A stretch of 64,000 bases of DNA, taken from NCBI GenBank assembly GCA_018398585.1, contig JAGTTD010000013.1, forward strand, positions 12,933,237 through 12,997,236, given 5' to 3'. Numbering within the stretch: the stretch's first letter is position 1; every line of letters begins with the position of its first letter. Below are positions 10,711-21,339 of the stretch, one piece after another. Both the position numbers and the translations under genes were made by a program. Under the pieces are notes generated by a model that saw only the letters and a list, made by a program, of their open reading frames with translations, was not told the DNA's origin and did not search any database. The stretch is from Simmondsia chinensis (lineage: Eukaryota; Streptophyta; Magnoliopsida; Caryophyllales; Simmondsiaceae).

Positions 10711-11753
10711 TATTGGGGAAATAAGATAGCTGGTCCTTCGCGGCATAGGACTTGGCGGCATGACACTGGCAGCACCTGTCTACCCTTAACGGCAAAAGCC
10801 CATCTTGGCAGCGTACGTGTGCGCCCTGTGATAAGCATCCACCGTGAGTACCTAGCAGCTTAGTATTGGCAGTACAAGTCACTCTACCAATCCCTTACGA
10901 TCATGGCGCCTTATCTCACCTGCTCCACCGTGAACATAGGCAGCACGGCATCCCTTGCTCCCTCTATGCGGTAAGGATCTAACGTGAGTCCATGACAGTA
11001 CGACCTTGGCGGCACCCCTCATACCGCAAACACCTTGCTCACGACGTCCAGCCTCATGCTTGTCAGTATATCATTAACAATGTATACATGGTGGCATACC
11101 CATCACGGCACATACCTCCCAATAGAAACGCCATTCCCCCACGCTACCACCAACCACGTCCATCAATGGCATGCCCTACCTCCATCGTAAGGGAAGGCTG
11201 CCACCCATCCAACCATTCATCTGCTCACCGCCAACCTTTACTCATAACACTAAGTAAGCCCCTTGGACTCACGGTACCGCCAACTTGCCACTGCCTTTTC
11301 TCTCTTCAAATAAATACCAACCCTCCTTCCCTCATTTAAGGCAAGTCCTCCAACTGGGACTTCTTCCCTCTTTCTCTCAAGACTCCCTCTTCTCTCTCTC
11401 TCCTATATCAGCTATTCTTTCCTAAGACTCCTCATCTCTCTCTCCCAACTCTCTCCCCTCCTACTCACTAAGGGCCACCTCCTCTTTATTTCATGTTATT
11501 TATTTTATGCATATTTATTATTAGTGCTACCTGTACTGACTTAAGTATCAAAGGGGTCTCCCGCGGTCTGACCCGCAGGTCAATCCAACGGCCTTGCTTG
11601 TTTTGTACGTAAGCCCGGACCAAATGCACCAGTAGTTGACTTCTCTGCGAGAGCTTGAGTTCAGCTCTAATCCTAAAGAACCTGCTCATTCTTGTTCGAG
11701 ACAATTGAGTCTGGCCCCCAGTTTATGCAACCTGCTTCATTTATCCCTTAACA
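10711..11753 (+). repeat. Element A 3' LTR
   Basis: This 1043-bp copy begins TATTGGGG and ends CCTTAACA, followed by the ATAGC target duplication. It preserves the uninterrupted sequence into which the solo LTR jumped in the other copy. The frames at 10630-11339 within it are not genes. Confidence 0.88.
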
Positions 11754-11880
11754 ATAGCCCATTGACGACACCATATTTCCCTCAACAAAATGTTGTTGCG
11801 GAGAGAAAAAATGTAACAATTCATGACATGAATCAAAGCATATTAAATAACCCAAAACTTAAAATGACCCTACTTGAATG
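11754..11880 (+). pseudogene. Ty1/copia integrase fragment, right half
   Basis: After the second ATAGC the copia frame resumes as 'PLTTPYFPQQNVVAERKN', the copia integrase block containing the catalytic Glu, then 'TIHDMNQSILNNPKLKMTLLE'. It continues the left half ending at 3167. Similarity fades after about 11880. Confidence 0.75.
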
Positions 11881-12659
11881 ACTTGATATGGAATTGATCT
11901 TACCTGATGTAACTCAAAGTTAGAAATACACAAACTGACAGACCCAAGATCCGAGTTGACTCTAATATGAAATGGCCCTATCTAACTCAGGTTTGACTTG
12001 AATGTGACCCAGCCGCGATGATCTGATATAATTGACCCGAAATTTAGAAATGACTCAAACACTATCTATGCCAACACGATTCCTAGAATGAACCCATCTA
12101 ACTAACCTAAAATTTGAAATGAGTTGAGCATGATTTTAACCAACTAAGATCCCACCTCAGTTGATCCAAAACTTGAAACAACTCAAACCCCAAATGATTT
12201 AATCCAAATGAGACTCAACCCTAGTTGACCAGAATTACGGAATAATCTAACTTGATTGACACATAATTCAAAAAGATCAGTTATCGAATTAAAATTTCAA
12301 CTTATGATTCTTCTTATTATCCAAACAATGGAATTTCCCATCTATCTTAATTCCAATTTTGATAGTATGATATAATTTTGATGGAATTGGTATTGTGAAG
12401 GAATTGAAATTCCAATTGCATAATCTAATTTCAATTTCATATGTCAAATAAAGCCTTACTAAATTATGTTAGAAAATTGACTAATAGCCGTGAAAAGGCA
12501 GTGAAAAGTGCAGCGATGAAAAACTTAGTAAAATGACTAAAAAATTAGCTGTAATTATTCAGTAAAAAAATTCAGCAAAAAATGTAGCAGAAAACAACAA
12601 AAATTACTTGAACACAGTGATCAAAAAAATAACACCAAAAAGTAGAGAAATAGATTAGA
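11881..12659. other. Unassigned region; possible TTCCAATT-type inverted repeat
   Basis: 11890-12260 is a degenerate run of 'tgacccgaa/gactcaaac'-like words with no open frame. 12328-12440 contains opposing copies of 'aattccaatt' and 'gaaattccaattgcat' that could be a decayed MITE, without clear ends. The rest is A-rich. I see no gene. Confidence 0.4.
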
Positions 12660-13050
12660 ATACTGAAGATATCGCGCCGTGGTAAGAAACACTATCCTAA
12701 AAGACGATTTTGTCGCTGCTCAGGTGCAAACTGTTGTATCGGCGGCCATCTTCCAAGATTAACGTGGTCCGACTCTTAACGTGCACTCGTTAATTGCCGA
12801 GTAGGAGAGCCTTGACTTTGGCCAAATTTAGAAGAGGGAAGACAACACAAGAAACGTTTTGATTTGAGGACATGTAGAGTGAGAGATCTAAATTGAAGAG
12901 GAGAAATGTAAAACACTAATGCAAAGCAATGCAGATCTCCAATCAGAACCTTCTCCGGAAAATGGAATGGAAAAATAGGAAAAAAGAGAGAGAAAATGAA
13001 AATTGAATAATGAGAGGAGAGAACAGAGAGGATTTATAATAGGGAACGTA
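12660..13050 (-). other. Possible promoter, 5' UTR and short first exon of a decayed gene
   Basis: Read on the minus strand, a TATA-like TATTATAAATC (about 13040-13030) is followed by a pyrimidine-rich leader full of CTCTCT/TTTTCC, typical of plant 5' UTRs. An ATG in good context (AAGATGGCCGCC, about 12752) follows. It encodes MAADTTVCT, a TGA, then a frame reading AATKSSFRIVFLTTARYLQ up to a possible splice donor (CAGTATTC). I do not recognise the protein. It could be a broken host first exon, one captured by a transposon, or chance. Confidence 0.25.
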
Positions 13051-13059
13051 AAAATGTGG

Positions 13060-14950
13060 GTTTTAATTTGCAATGGTAAAATAACGGAGGTAATAAATTG
13101 CAATGGCTATATTGTTAATAAATTTCCAACAGTCACAATTTTAATGACTCTGCACGGCTAATAACGATAACATGCATTAAAATCGGGTGCAATGAATTCT
13201 ACCGCCTATGTACAGTCACAAATTTAATGACGTTAAACCGTTACGGGTAAACGGCTAGTAACGGGTCTTGAAAAATATTTTCCAAAAAAAATATACCCGT
13301 TAAGTAAAGGATCATCCACACTTTTTTCAATGTGGGATACAACTTTCTAAAAAACTGAATGTTAGTTTGTATCATTTTTCCAACAAATTATAGTTGTGTT
13401 TAATATTTTGGTCTCATATTTTATAGGTCATATATTAAATTTTATTAAACGAACTAAGAACTCACATTAAATTATAAAATCTTGCACAAAAGGTAAAAAT
13501 TATATTTAATTATATTTAATATTCCATGGCCTTGTTACCCCCTTTTTAATATGAATTATTTAATCTAAACTTTTTAAAAAGACCAGCTTTGGCCCGGTTC
13601 TGTCGATCCGAAAGTCCTGTTGCTCTCATCCCTATTGTATACTCTATTGGTTTTAAAGTTGCCCCATATGCCAACATATTTTTTTCACTGTCATTTTAAT
13701 AATATCATCCAATTAATTCGTTTAGTTATTTAGCAAGACAGGAACGTTGTCTACATATTTTATGCATTTTTATGACTTCTTTTTGATACTTCGATTAACG
13801 ATATGATTTCCTCTTTTTTATTGAAATTTGCTGTTGTAAATTTTTGTTTGTCTTCGCTGTAGTGCTCCGTCAAGGGAAGCGAGGTGTCGAGTTAGTTCTC
13901 CTTGAGCCCCTGGGGTGAGCGTTAGTTAGCCTTGCCGAGGTGGAAGACTCCTTGGGTAGTATAAATGCATTAGTCGGCTGTTTGTGTCTATTGTTTAGCC
14001 CGTAGGAAAGGGTGGTACCTAAGGTGGTCCCACTTATTCCTAAGGTAAACACGAGAGTGTAATTTAGGAGCTAAATAGACTAAAATAGCCATTATAGTCA
14101 AGAAAATATTCTCCCCTAAAGATAGTCCTAGAACCTATACTAATGAGGAGGTCAATTCCAACCAAAGATAATAAATACAAGCACAGTTAGTATTTCAAAA
14201 ATTAAAAGGAAAACAGTTAATAATGTAGGATATTACTAAAATAGATGTTTCAAAAATTTACTACAAAGAAACATGCAAACTGAATCTAAATTTTGATCAA
14301 CTTAATTAATTATTGACAATGCCCCACCAACAAACTTTTTCACTAATAAAAAATATTTAAGAAAAGAAATGTCTTTTACGAGAAAATGATGTAAAAAGAT
14401 ATTGCTTGTTCAAAAAATGCACTACAGAAGAAACTATTAAAATAAGAAAAATTTGTTATGATGAGATGATAAGGTTAGGCTACAATATACCCTTCTTTTA
14501 TTAGTTACTTTCATATTTAAATTCAAAAGGTATTTATACTCCAAATGATAAGGAAATTAATATGGAGAAAAGAACTAAATTTAAAAAAAAATTTAAGTAT
14601 TAACACATGGGTAACTTCTCATAATCAAATATCTAATAGTACTCATCCTCCTCTTAAAGAAATTAAGCACTTGTTTGATAGTATAAAATAATTTTCTTTT
14701 CTCATTTTTAGTTTTCTTTTGATCTCCAGTTTTTCTTTATATCTCTATTTTTTTTTTTCATTTTTGCAATATAGAAAACTAGAAAATGCATTGAAGTAAT
14801 CTATGTTTTCCAATTATCTAAAAATTGAGAATGATAAATATGTAATACCCATAAATCCAAAAAATCGAATAATACAACTCGAACTCGGTTCGAACAATTA
14901 TGTCACTGATTCAAAGCTGAAAATGATATACCTAAATAATACCCGTGTAA
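13060..14950. other. Unassigned AT-rich region
   Basis: No gene is supported. Two near copies of 'acagtcacaa.tttaatgac' stand at about 13130 and 13213, 80-90 bp apart. 13860-14060 is GC-richer than its surroundings but gives only a 60-codon minus frame without a domain. 14680-14790 is a T-rich tract of MITE style without clear ends. Confidence 0.4.
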
Positions 14951-14954
14951 AACT

Positions 14955-16245
14955 CGTTACCTGCAAGCCCCGTTCAGGGTGGGTATGGATGCCAATGAGG
15001 GGGGGAGTGGGTATATGTAGGGTATATGGTCAAATATAGCTGTGGGTATAGGGTGGGTATGGTTATTATGTTGTACTTGCCCCGTACTTATCCCTAGAGA
15101 TGGCAATCGTGTCATTTGGGTCGAGTTCGGGTGAACCCCTTCTGGTTTGGGTCATTTCAAGTTTATAATAAACTCGGGCTAGGTCGGGCTCAAGTCAACC
15201 CATTCAAGATCGGGTAACTTTCGGGTTTTATCTGTGCTCAGGTCGGGTTGGGTCTAGATCAAATTATTTCAGGTTCGGGTCACGTTAATTTTGAGTGGTC
15301 TTGGGTTTGGGTCAATCTTGGGTTAGGTTGTACAGGTTTCAGGTCTTCGTAATCCTACTATTTAGTGCCTTGGTGACATGAACCAGTTACAAAAGTTTAA
15401 ATTGTACTAAATAATTTATATTTTTACCAATATATTTATTATATTACCAATATAGGTGCTCAATAATATGCTATAACGTTCAATCGTACTTTAACAACTA
15501 ATAATTCTCATTGAATTTAAAGATCTTGGGTAGATTTAGCTTCAGGTTGGGTTGGGTTCGAGTTCCGGCTAGTTTCGGTGGGTCGGGTTGGTTCAGGTCA
15601 ATGGTGGGTCGGGTCGGGTCAAAATGGTATCAGGTTATTTTCAGGTCAGGAAAAGAACGGGTCCGGTTAGTTGCAGGTCGGGTCATTTCAGTTTCGGGTT
15701 CAATTATTTACGACATATTTTCGGTTCAAGTCGGGTCGGTTTACGTGCTTTTCAAGTCAGGTTGAATTTGCCACCTTTATTTACCCCCACCCCTCAACTC
15801 CATACCCTCCTCATATCCACCACACGTTATTAGTCTCATTTCATATTTACTTAATTTGAACGTAAAATAGGGATCTATATACTCAATTTATCTATTAAAA
15901 TGTACGAGTATACTTAGATTATAAAATATAATTCTTAATAATTACATGTGCGAATATAGATAGTTATCAGATACCAAAATTGTGGCGGGTACAAGGCAGG
16001 TAGTGGATACCCGTGGGTAGAGTACTGGGTCTGGGTATGGGTAGTATCTGCTGGGGCAAATATGAATATCCACTTTATAAGTGTGGTGGATAATGTAGCA
16101 CGTAGTGGATACCTGTGAGTAGTAGAGTGGGTGTAGGTATGGGTAGTACTTGCCAGGACAAATACGGGTATCCACTTCATATGTGGTGGGTAAAGGTACG
16201 GAGGTGGCACCCCTATACTTGCCCCATGCCATTTCTATCCCTACC
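14955..16245. repeat. hAT-like repeat complex with GGGTAT-rich arms
   Basis: Arms rich in 'gtgggtatgg' and 'cccgtgggta' occur at 14955-15101 and 15965-16245. Both right edges read inward from a terminus of the form TAGGGAT(a)agtacggggcaag on the minus strand (at 15101 and 16245), typical of non-autonomous hAT elements with subterminal repeats. The element at 15102-15777 seems to be nested between them. Exact boundaries are uncertain. Confidence 0.4.
15102..15777. mobile_element. Non-autonomous hAT-like element with GGGTCGGGT subterminal repeats
   Basis: The left end reads TAGAGATGGCAATCG and the right end, on the minus strand, TAAAGGTGGCAAATTC. Both fit the hAT terminal form TAGGGGTGGCAA. 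Inside both ends the words GGGTCGGGT / GGGTTCGGG recur many times, a common subterminal feature. Flanking 8-mers (CTTATCCC, TTTACCCC) are only partly alike, so the target duplication is weak. The frames at 15511-15859 are readings of the repeats. Confidence 0.5.
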
Positions 16246-16312
16246 CATAAAATAAGTTACACACTAAGAAAAAAGAGTAATTTTCCGTTAAAATAAATTA
16301 CAAACATAGTCT

Positions 16313-17100
16313 AAACAAACAAACAAACAACAACAGGCCCAATGCCACAAGGGCTCCCGCATGAGCAGGGTCTAGTAGGGGTACGATGTAAGCGGCCTCA
16401 CTCCATCAGGGGATACCCTAATGAGAGGTTGTTTTCGAGGACTCCCAACCCGAAAAGCGATAAGGGCATAGAAAGTACGGAGAGCAAGACAAGTACGGAA
16501 GTATCGATATGGTGTAAGCAACAAGAAGCAAAGCAAAAAAGCGTAAAACAGACAGGCATACAAGAAGCCTTGTGGCACTAGTACTGGCCTAGAAGTGCTT
16601 GTCATTCCTATCCCGCTGTATCTGTTACCCCCATACTACTTCTCCACTGAGCTCTATTTTGAGCCGTTTCTTCACTGAGATTGAGATAGTCGAGGTCCTG
16701 TCGGATTGCTTCCATCCAACTCTTCTTTAGACGGCCTCTTCGTCTCTTCCCGTTTGTAATATGGAGTTGTTCACATCTCCTGATAGGTGTAGTTCTTGGT
16801 CTCCTCCTAACATGCCCAAACCACCTCAAACATTGTTCTCGCGGCTTATCCTCGATTGGGACCACGCCTACTTTACTTCTTATGACTTCATTCCTAATCC
16901 TATCTTTCCTTGTGTGTCCACACATCCATCTCAACATCCTTATTTTTGCTACCTTCTGTTTCTGCTTGTAATGGTGCTTAACTGGCCAGCACTACACCCC
17001 GTAAGACATAAATGGTCTCACTACCATCTTATAGTATTTACCCTTTAACTTGAGCGGGAACTTCCTATCGCACAGTACTGCCGAGACCATCCTTCATACT
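16313..17100 (-). pseudogene. RTE-type LINE 3' end (RT C-terminus plus 3' UTR)
   Basis: On the minus strand, from about 17090, degenerate codons give way to 109 open codons (16937-16608): MLRWMCGHTRKDRIRNE, 'LRWFGHVRRRP', 'RRGRLKKSWMEAIRQD', 'NRAQWRSSMGVTD', stop. This is the standard C-terminus of plant RTE reverse transcriptases. About 270 bp of 3' UTR and a CTGTTGTTG/TTTG tail end at 16313. The 5' end is truncated near 17100. The 3' UTR resembles the tail of the RTE copy at 61435-61948 and of the SINE at 42895. No clear target duplication was found. Confidence 0.85.
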
Positions 17101-18004
17101 TGAAAAAAAGAGACGTAAGAGGAGGAGAATATGGGGGTTATATGGAAAAATATTGTAGAATGAGTGAGTAGTATGAAAGTATAAAAGGGGGTGCGGGAAA
17201 AGTTAGAAAACAAGATCCTTCTTTTGTGAAGAAAATTTTGAAGACATTTTAAAACTATTTTTCAAATTTGTAAAAAAATAGGAAGAATTTGAAAATTGTT
17301 TTCAACTTCTCAAATTAGAAAATTGGACTATTGAACACCTTTTTAAATTTTTTCGGAGTTGTAGAAAAATTTTCCTTATAAATTTAATAATCCTCTTTTA
17401 TCAAATAGGATCTATATTTTTCCTACAAAATATGAAGATATTTAAAATAGAACTTTCACCGAGTAACCAAAAAAAATTTTCTTAAATCAAGCATGGGATG
17501 TTTTTCTCGATAATTAACAGAAAAAATTGCAATCTAAAACGAGCAACTCATACGCAAGAGATGTGTTAATGAAATTTACAGCAGATTGAACCATACAACA
17601 TTAGGGAGATGGATTTGTTCATTACTTAATTGAAACGTTGTTGATACTTCTCTCCTCAACATTTGAATTTCCTTTTATAACTTTCCCAACTATTTGATAC
17701 TAGAATGTTTTTTTTAAGAAATTAAGAATGACAATCTAACATGACAAAAGAATAAAACAGATACGGTTTTGTACTAAAGTTTGTTTGAAATTGATATAAA
17801 CTAACAAGCTCTTGATTCTCTTATGTACAGTTCCTTTTTTTTTTTTTTTTTTTTAATCACCCCTTATATGCAGTTCTAAAAATTACAAAGGTGACAACTT
17901 AATACAACTCCTACATATATTGAATTTTTCCAAATAAAACAAATGGCAAACTTGGTTTGAATGCCTAAAATAGGGCTAAGTTGAATATTAGTTGTAAAAG
18001 ATAG
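17101..18004. other. Unassigned AT-rich flank of element B
   Basis: No gene or element is recognised. There is a T-rich run at 17826-17854. The last five bases before element B are GATAG. Confidence 0.5.
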
Positions 18005-18559
18005 TGATAACAACCCGCAAATAGCCTTCGAATAAAAGAATAATAACATAATGTTTGGAGCCCGGGATATATGTCGCCACTGAGATACGTTTCGGCCCAT
18101 GACCGCGGACAACCTCATCTCACCACACACAGTTCCATCTCACCACCGAAATACAAATGCAAGTCATTATCGACACCTTAACAAATACCTGGGATGGGAA
18201 ACTTGGCCACAAGGAGAATCTCGCTCCGAGTTGCGAAACTTGCCCAAAAACCTATCAACCTCAACCATCCGTCACAACACACATAGAAACAACTACTTAA
18301 GAACAGAAGTCCCAGATCTAGGGGCATCTCGCCCCAAGTTGGGACCAGACGAAATACGCTCCGTCACTCCGTATAACAAAGACACTCTCCCCTATAAAGC
18401 TATAAATACCGCCCAAAATCTTGAGAAATGGACAAGTTATTTTTTTCATATTATCACACTTGTACTAAATTAAGACTCTCTTGTATCATTTATCAAATTC
18501 ACCAATCAATGAAAAGGTTTGAGACTAACCTTCCATTAAAAGAACCTGTACCTAAAACA
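18005..18559 (+). repeat. Element B 5' LTR
   Basis: It starts TGATAACAACCCGC and ends CCTAAAACA. It aligns along its length with 40155-40780, the main difference being an (AT)n expansion in the other copy. A TATA-like 'ctataaatacc' stands at 18400-18410, a plausible core promoter for the element. Confidence 0.88.
18400..18410 (+). promoter_or_regulatory. Element B LTR TATA box
   Basis: CTATAAATACC is conserved at the matching place of the 3' LTR (about 40548-40558) and lies about 150 bp before the LTR end, a usual place for an LTR promoter. Confidence 0.5.
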
Positions 18560-18561
18560 AT

Positions 18562-18579
18562 TGGTGCCGTCTGTGGGAA
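18562..18579 (+). promoter_or_regulatory. Element B primer-binding site
   Basis: TGGTGCCGTCTGTGGGAA begins two bases after the 5' LTR. It is the Tat-type primer site and agrees in form with that of element A. Confidence 0.75.
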
Positions 18580-18744
18580 ATGGAAAACTTTTCCCCTAAC
18601 AAATCAATAGAATCCCCTTCTTTGCCCAATAAGTCCGGAGACCAATGCATCACTTAAAGTCAGCTCCATGAACTTCGAACATTGATCATGCAACTCGCCG
18701 ATCACAATCCGTCAAACAATTCTCCGCCGCACTCCCCTCCATAG

Positions 18745-19640
18745 AGCGTAGTGGCAAAAGGAGCAAACAGGAGGCTGAACCGAGGCCCTTGGGAGCCAAA
18801 AGATGCGGCGGGAAGGACCCGACTCCCACTTGAATCAGACGCAAACACCAGCCTTGATAGAATGACATCTACGGCGTTAGGAAGAATACCCATCACCCAC
18901 TCACCCTTCATGCCCCAAATACTATCTACCCCCATGGGGAAAGTGAAGGTGCCAAACTTAGAAATGTTCAATGGGACTCAAGACCTAGATGATCACATTT
19001 CAAGATTCGCAACCCAAATGTACATTTAGGACGCCCTGGAAGAAGTATGGAGTAAATGTTTTCCGGCCACCCTAAAGGACATGGCACAAGCCTCGTTCGC
19101 CTTTCTCCCCAAAGAGTCCGTACGGAGCTTCTCGAAACTCTCGGAAAAATTCACTCGCCACTTCTTAAGCAATAAGAGGAGAAAGAAGACCGCCGCCCAA
19201 CTAATCCGGCTCAGACAAACAAAGGACGAGTCCTTATGGGGATTCGTTTGATGATTCTCCAAAACAATGATTAACATCTCGAACCTCGTGGATGAAACAA
19301 TCATCACCGCTTTCATTAACTGGCTTTAGAACAGTGACTACAAGTTTGCTCTCGTAAAAGCCCTCCCTACGACCGTAGATGTGTTATGGGCAAAAGCTAA
19401 CAAGTAGATCATTGCTGAAGATGCAATGGCTAAGGCCGAACAACCAATACAAGGGCACAAAAAGAGCAGAATGTATGCCCGTGGCCATAATCCAGGGATA
19501 GAGAGGGTGGTGAGAAATCCAAGAAGAAATTGTGACTTTGGACCACGAAAACCGCCCAGGTTACTCTTGGAAGTAAAAAAGCCCGTGAAAACAATGGATA
19601 GGGTCTAAACAAACCTAGAATCGAAGGTGAACCAAAAGAA
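18745..19640 (+). pseudogene. Element B gag
   Basis: The plus-strand frame carries the Tat capsid signature: 'VPNLEMFNGTQDLDDHISRF', then after a TAG at 19027 'CFPATLKDMAQASFAFLPKE' and 'SVRSFSKLSEKFTRHF', then RLRQTKDESLWGFV and a TGA near 19250. Later blocks ('DETIITAFINWL', 'VDVLWAKANK') continue to about 19400, followed by a basic stretch. Gag forms the particle and packages RNA. At least three nonsense codons and a lost start leave it nonfunctional. Confidence 0.8.
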
Positions 19641-19889
19641 ATGGTGTGAGTATCTCAGCAAGCCTGGACACAACATCAAAAACTGCGGAGCGCTCAGGTA
19701 CCGAATGGACAAGTTAGAGAAAAAAGTGACCTTGGGAAATTTATAGATGTAAGGAAAATCAAGCCTAGAACTTCTGGGCCTATTCATGAAGAACACAAAG
19801 GCTCCGACAAACGCCCCAAGACATGTGATAGCAGCGATAAGACAAAAGAAGATGCCAACCCCTAACCTTTACACAAGATGACTTGGAGA

Positions 19890-20475
19890 ACATCAGGATT
19901 CCCCATGAAGACCCCATGGTCGTCACTATGGAAATCAACAATTTCTCTATCAAAAAAGTCCTGGTAGACTAAGGGAGCTCGGTCAACATCCTTTTCCTCC
20001 ATTGTTTTGAACAAATGGAAATCTTGCCCCAAAAGCCGGTTCCTACCACCGGGATTCTTGTGGGTTTCTCTGGGGAAATTGTTAGCCCACTGGGTACTAT
20101 AAGCCTTAGTGTCCTCTTGAGAGACTGAAAACAAGAGCACAAGCCCAAGGCCGAATTCCAGGTTGTAGCGGCAAACTCAACATTCAATGCCATTTTGGGA
20201 TGCCCAGTTTGCATTCGTTGAAAGCAATGGGGTCAACCTATCACCTAGTCATGAAATTTGAAATAGACAAAGGGAACATTCTAACCATTAGAGGGCGTCA
20301 ATGCACAGCCCGTAGATACTGTTATGCCCAAAACACCCAGGAGCTAGAAAAAACGAAAGATGAGAAAGAGAAGAAACAGGACCCAGAAAAAACCATCGAG
20401 AACAAACTCAAACCTAGGAAATCGGTCCAAGTTGGAGCACAACAAGATTCGGATGTCCAGAATCAAATCCTATAA
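19890..20475 (+). pseudogene. Element B aspartic protease
   Basis: The frame reads 'SIKKVLVD' (to about 19967), a TAA, then 'GSSVNILF'. The catalytic Asp is present but the next codon of the Asp-x-Gly active site is a stop. Further on, 'NAILGCPVC' and 'STYHLVMKFEIDKGN' / 'LTIRGRQCTARRYCYA' match the end of Tat protease domains. A Lys/Glu-rich linker (ELEKTKDEKEKKQDPEK) leads to the RT. The enzyme would cleave the polyprotein; here it is dead. Confidence 0.75.
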
Positions 20476-20559
20476 GTGCTTCGATAATACCAAGAAGTTT
20501 TTGCCTCTTCGGTAGAAGAAATGCCCGTAATAAATAGAAAGATCATTTGCCATTACCTA

Positions 20560-21324
20560 AATATCCAATCCGAAAGAAAGCCAGTAAGGTAGAGGAAGCA
20601 TAACTTTTGCACAGAGCAAAATCGAGCCATAAGCAAGGAAGTTCGGAAGCTATTAAAAGCGAACTTCATAAGACAAGTCTTATACCTAAATGGTTGGCAA
20701 ATGTAGTCCTAGTAAGAACTAGAATTGTGGTTGGCGAATGTGTGTTGACTTGACTGACATAAACAAATCTTTTACAAAGGATTCATTTGCTATACTCAAA
20801 ATAGACCAACTAGTTGACTCCATGGTTGGAAACGCATTGTTCAATTTCTTAGATGCTTCTCCAGATGTTGTCAGATTGCAATGAACCCAGATGACGAGGA
20901 AAAAGTAGATTTCATCATTCACAAAGGAACATATTGCTTCTGTGTCATGCCCTTTGGGTTGAAAAACACGTGAGTTATGTACCAACGGCTGGTAAATGAC
21001 GTATTCCGACAACAAATAGGAAAGAACTTAGAGGTATGCTTTGATGATATGATAGGAAAAACCAAGAGAACTCCATATCACATTGATGACTTAAAGGAAA
21101 CACTAGAGATGCTCATAATGTACGGTACACAATTGAACCCAAACAAGTGCGCATTCGCCATTCCAGAAGAGAAATTCTTAGGCTATATTGTAAGCTTAAG
21201 GGGAATAGAAGCTAACCTCGCCAAGGTTAAAACGATACTAAGAATGGAGACCCCGAAAACAACAAAAGATATCCAAAAGTTGACAGGTTGCGTAACAGCC
21301 CTGAATATATTCATCAGTCGGTAG
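20560..21324 (+). pseudogene. Element B reverse transcriptase
   Basis: The start shows 'NRAISKEVRKLLKANFIR'; the middle is frameshifted. From about 20890 the frame is good: 'DFIIHKGTYCFCVMPFGLKN', a TGA where a small residue is expected, then 'MYQRLVNDVFRQQIG', the catalytic block 'VCFDDMIGKTK', 'LNPNKCAFAIPEEKFLGYIV', and 'IQKLTGCVTALNIFISR'. Tat RTs usually read Y-V-D-D-M here; the copy has F-D-D-M after Cys. It would copy element RNA to cDNA but is broken. Confidence 0.82.
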
Positions 21325-21339
21325 GCTGATCGATCCCTC

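Larger units (their letters stand above)
3168..11753 (+). mobile_element. Element A: non-autonomous Tat-like LTR retrotransposon, TSD ATAGC
   Basis: Two LTRs (3168-5644 and 10711-11753) bound an internal region with a PBS-like site just after the first and a purine tract just before the second. The same 5 bp, ATAGC, lies at 3163-3167 and 11754-11758. Once the solo LTR is removed, the 5' LTR is 1049 bp against 1043 bp for the 3' LTR. About 27 differences in the first 190 bp (near 14 %) mark an old insertion. I can find no gag, protease, RT or integrase in the 5.1 kb interior; instead it carries an antisense ORF related to that of element B. This suggests a non-autonomous derivative mobilised in trans by a Tat-like relative. 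Confidence 0.85.
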
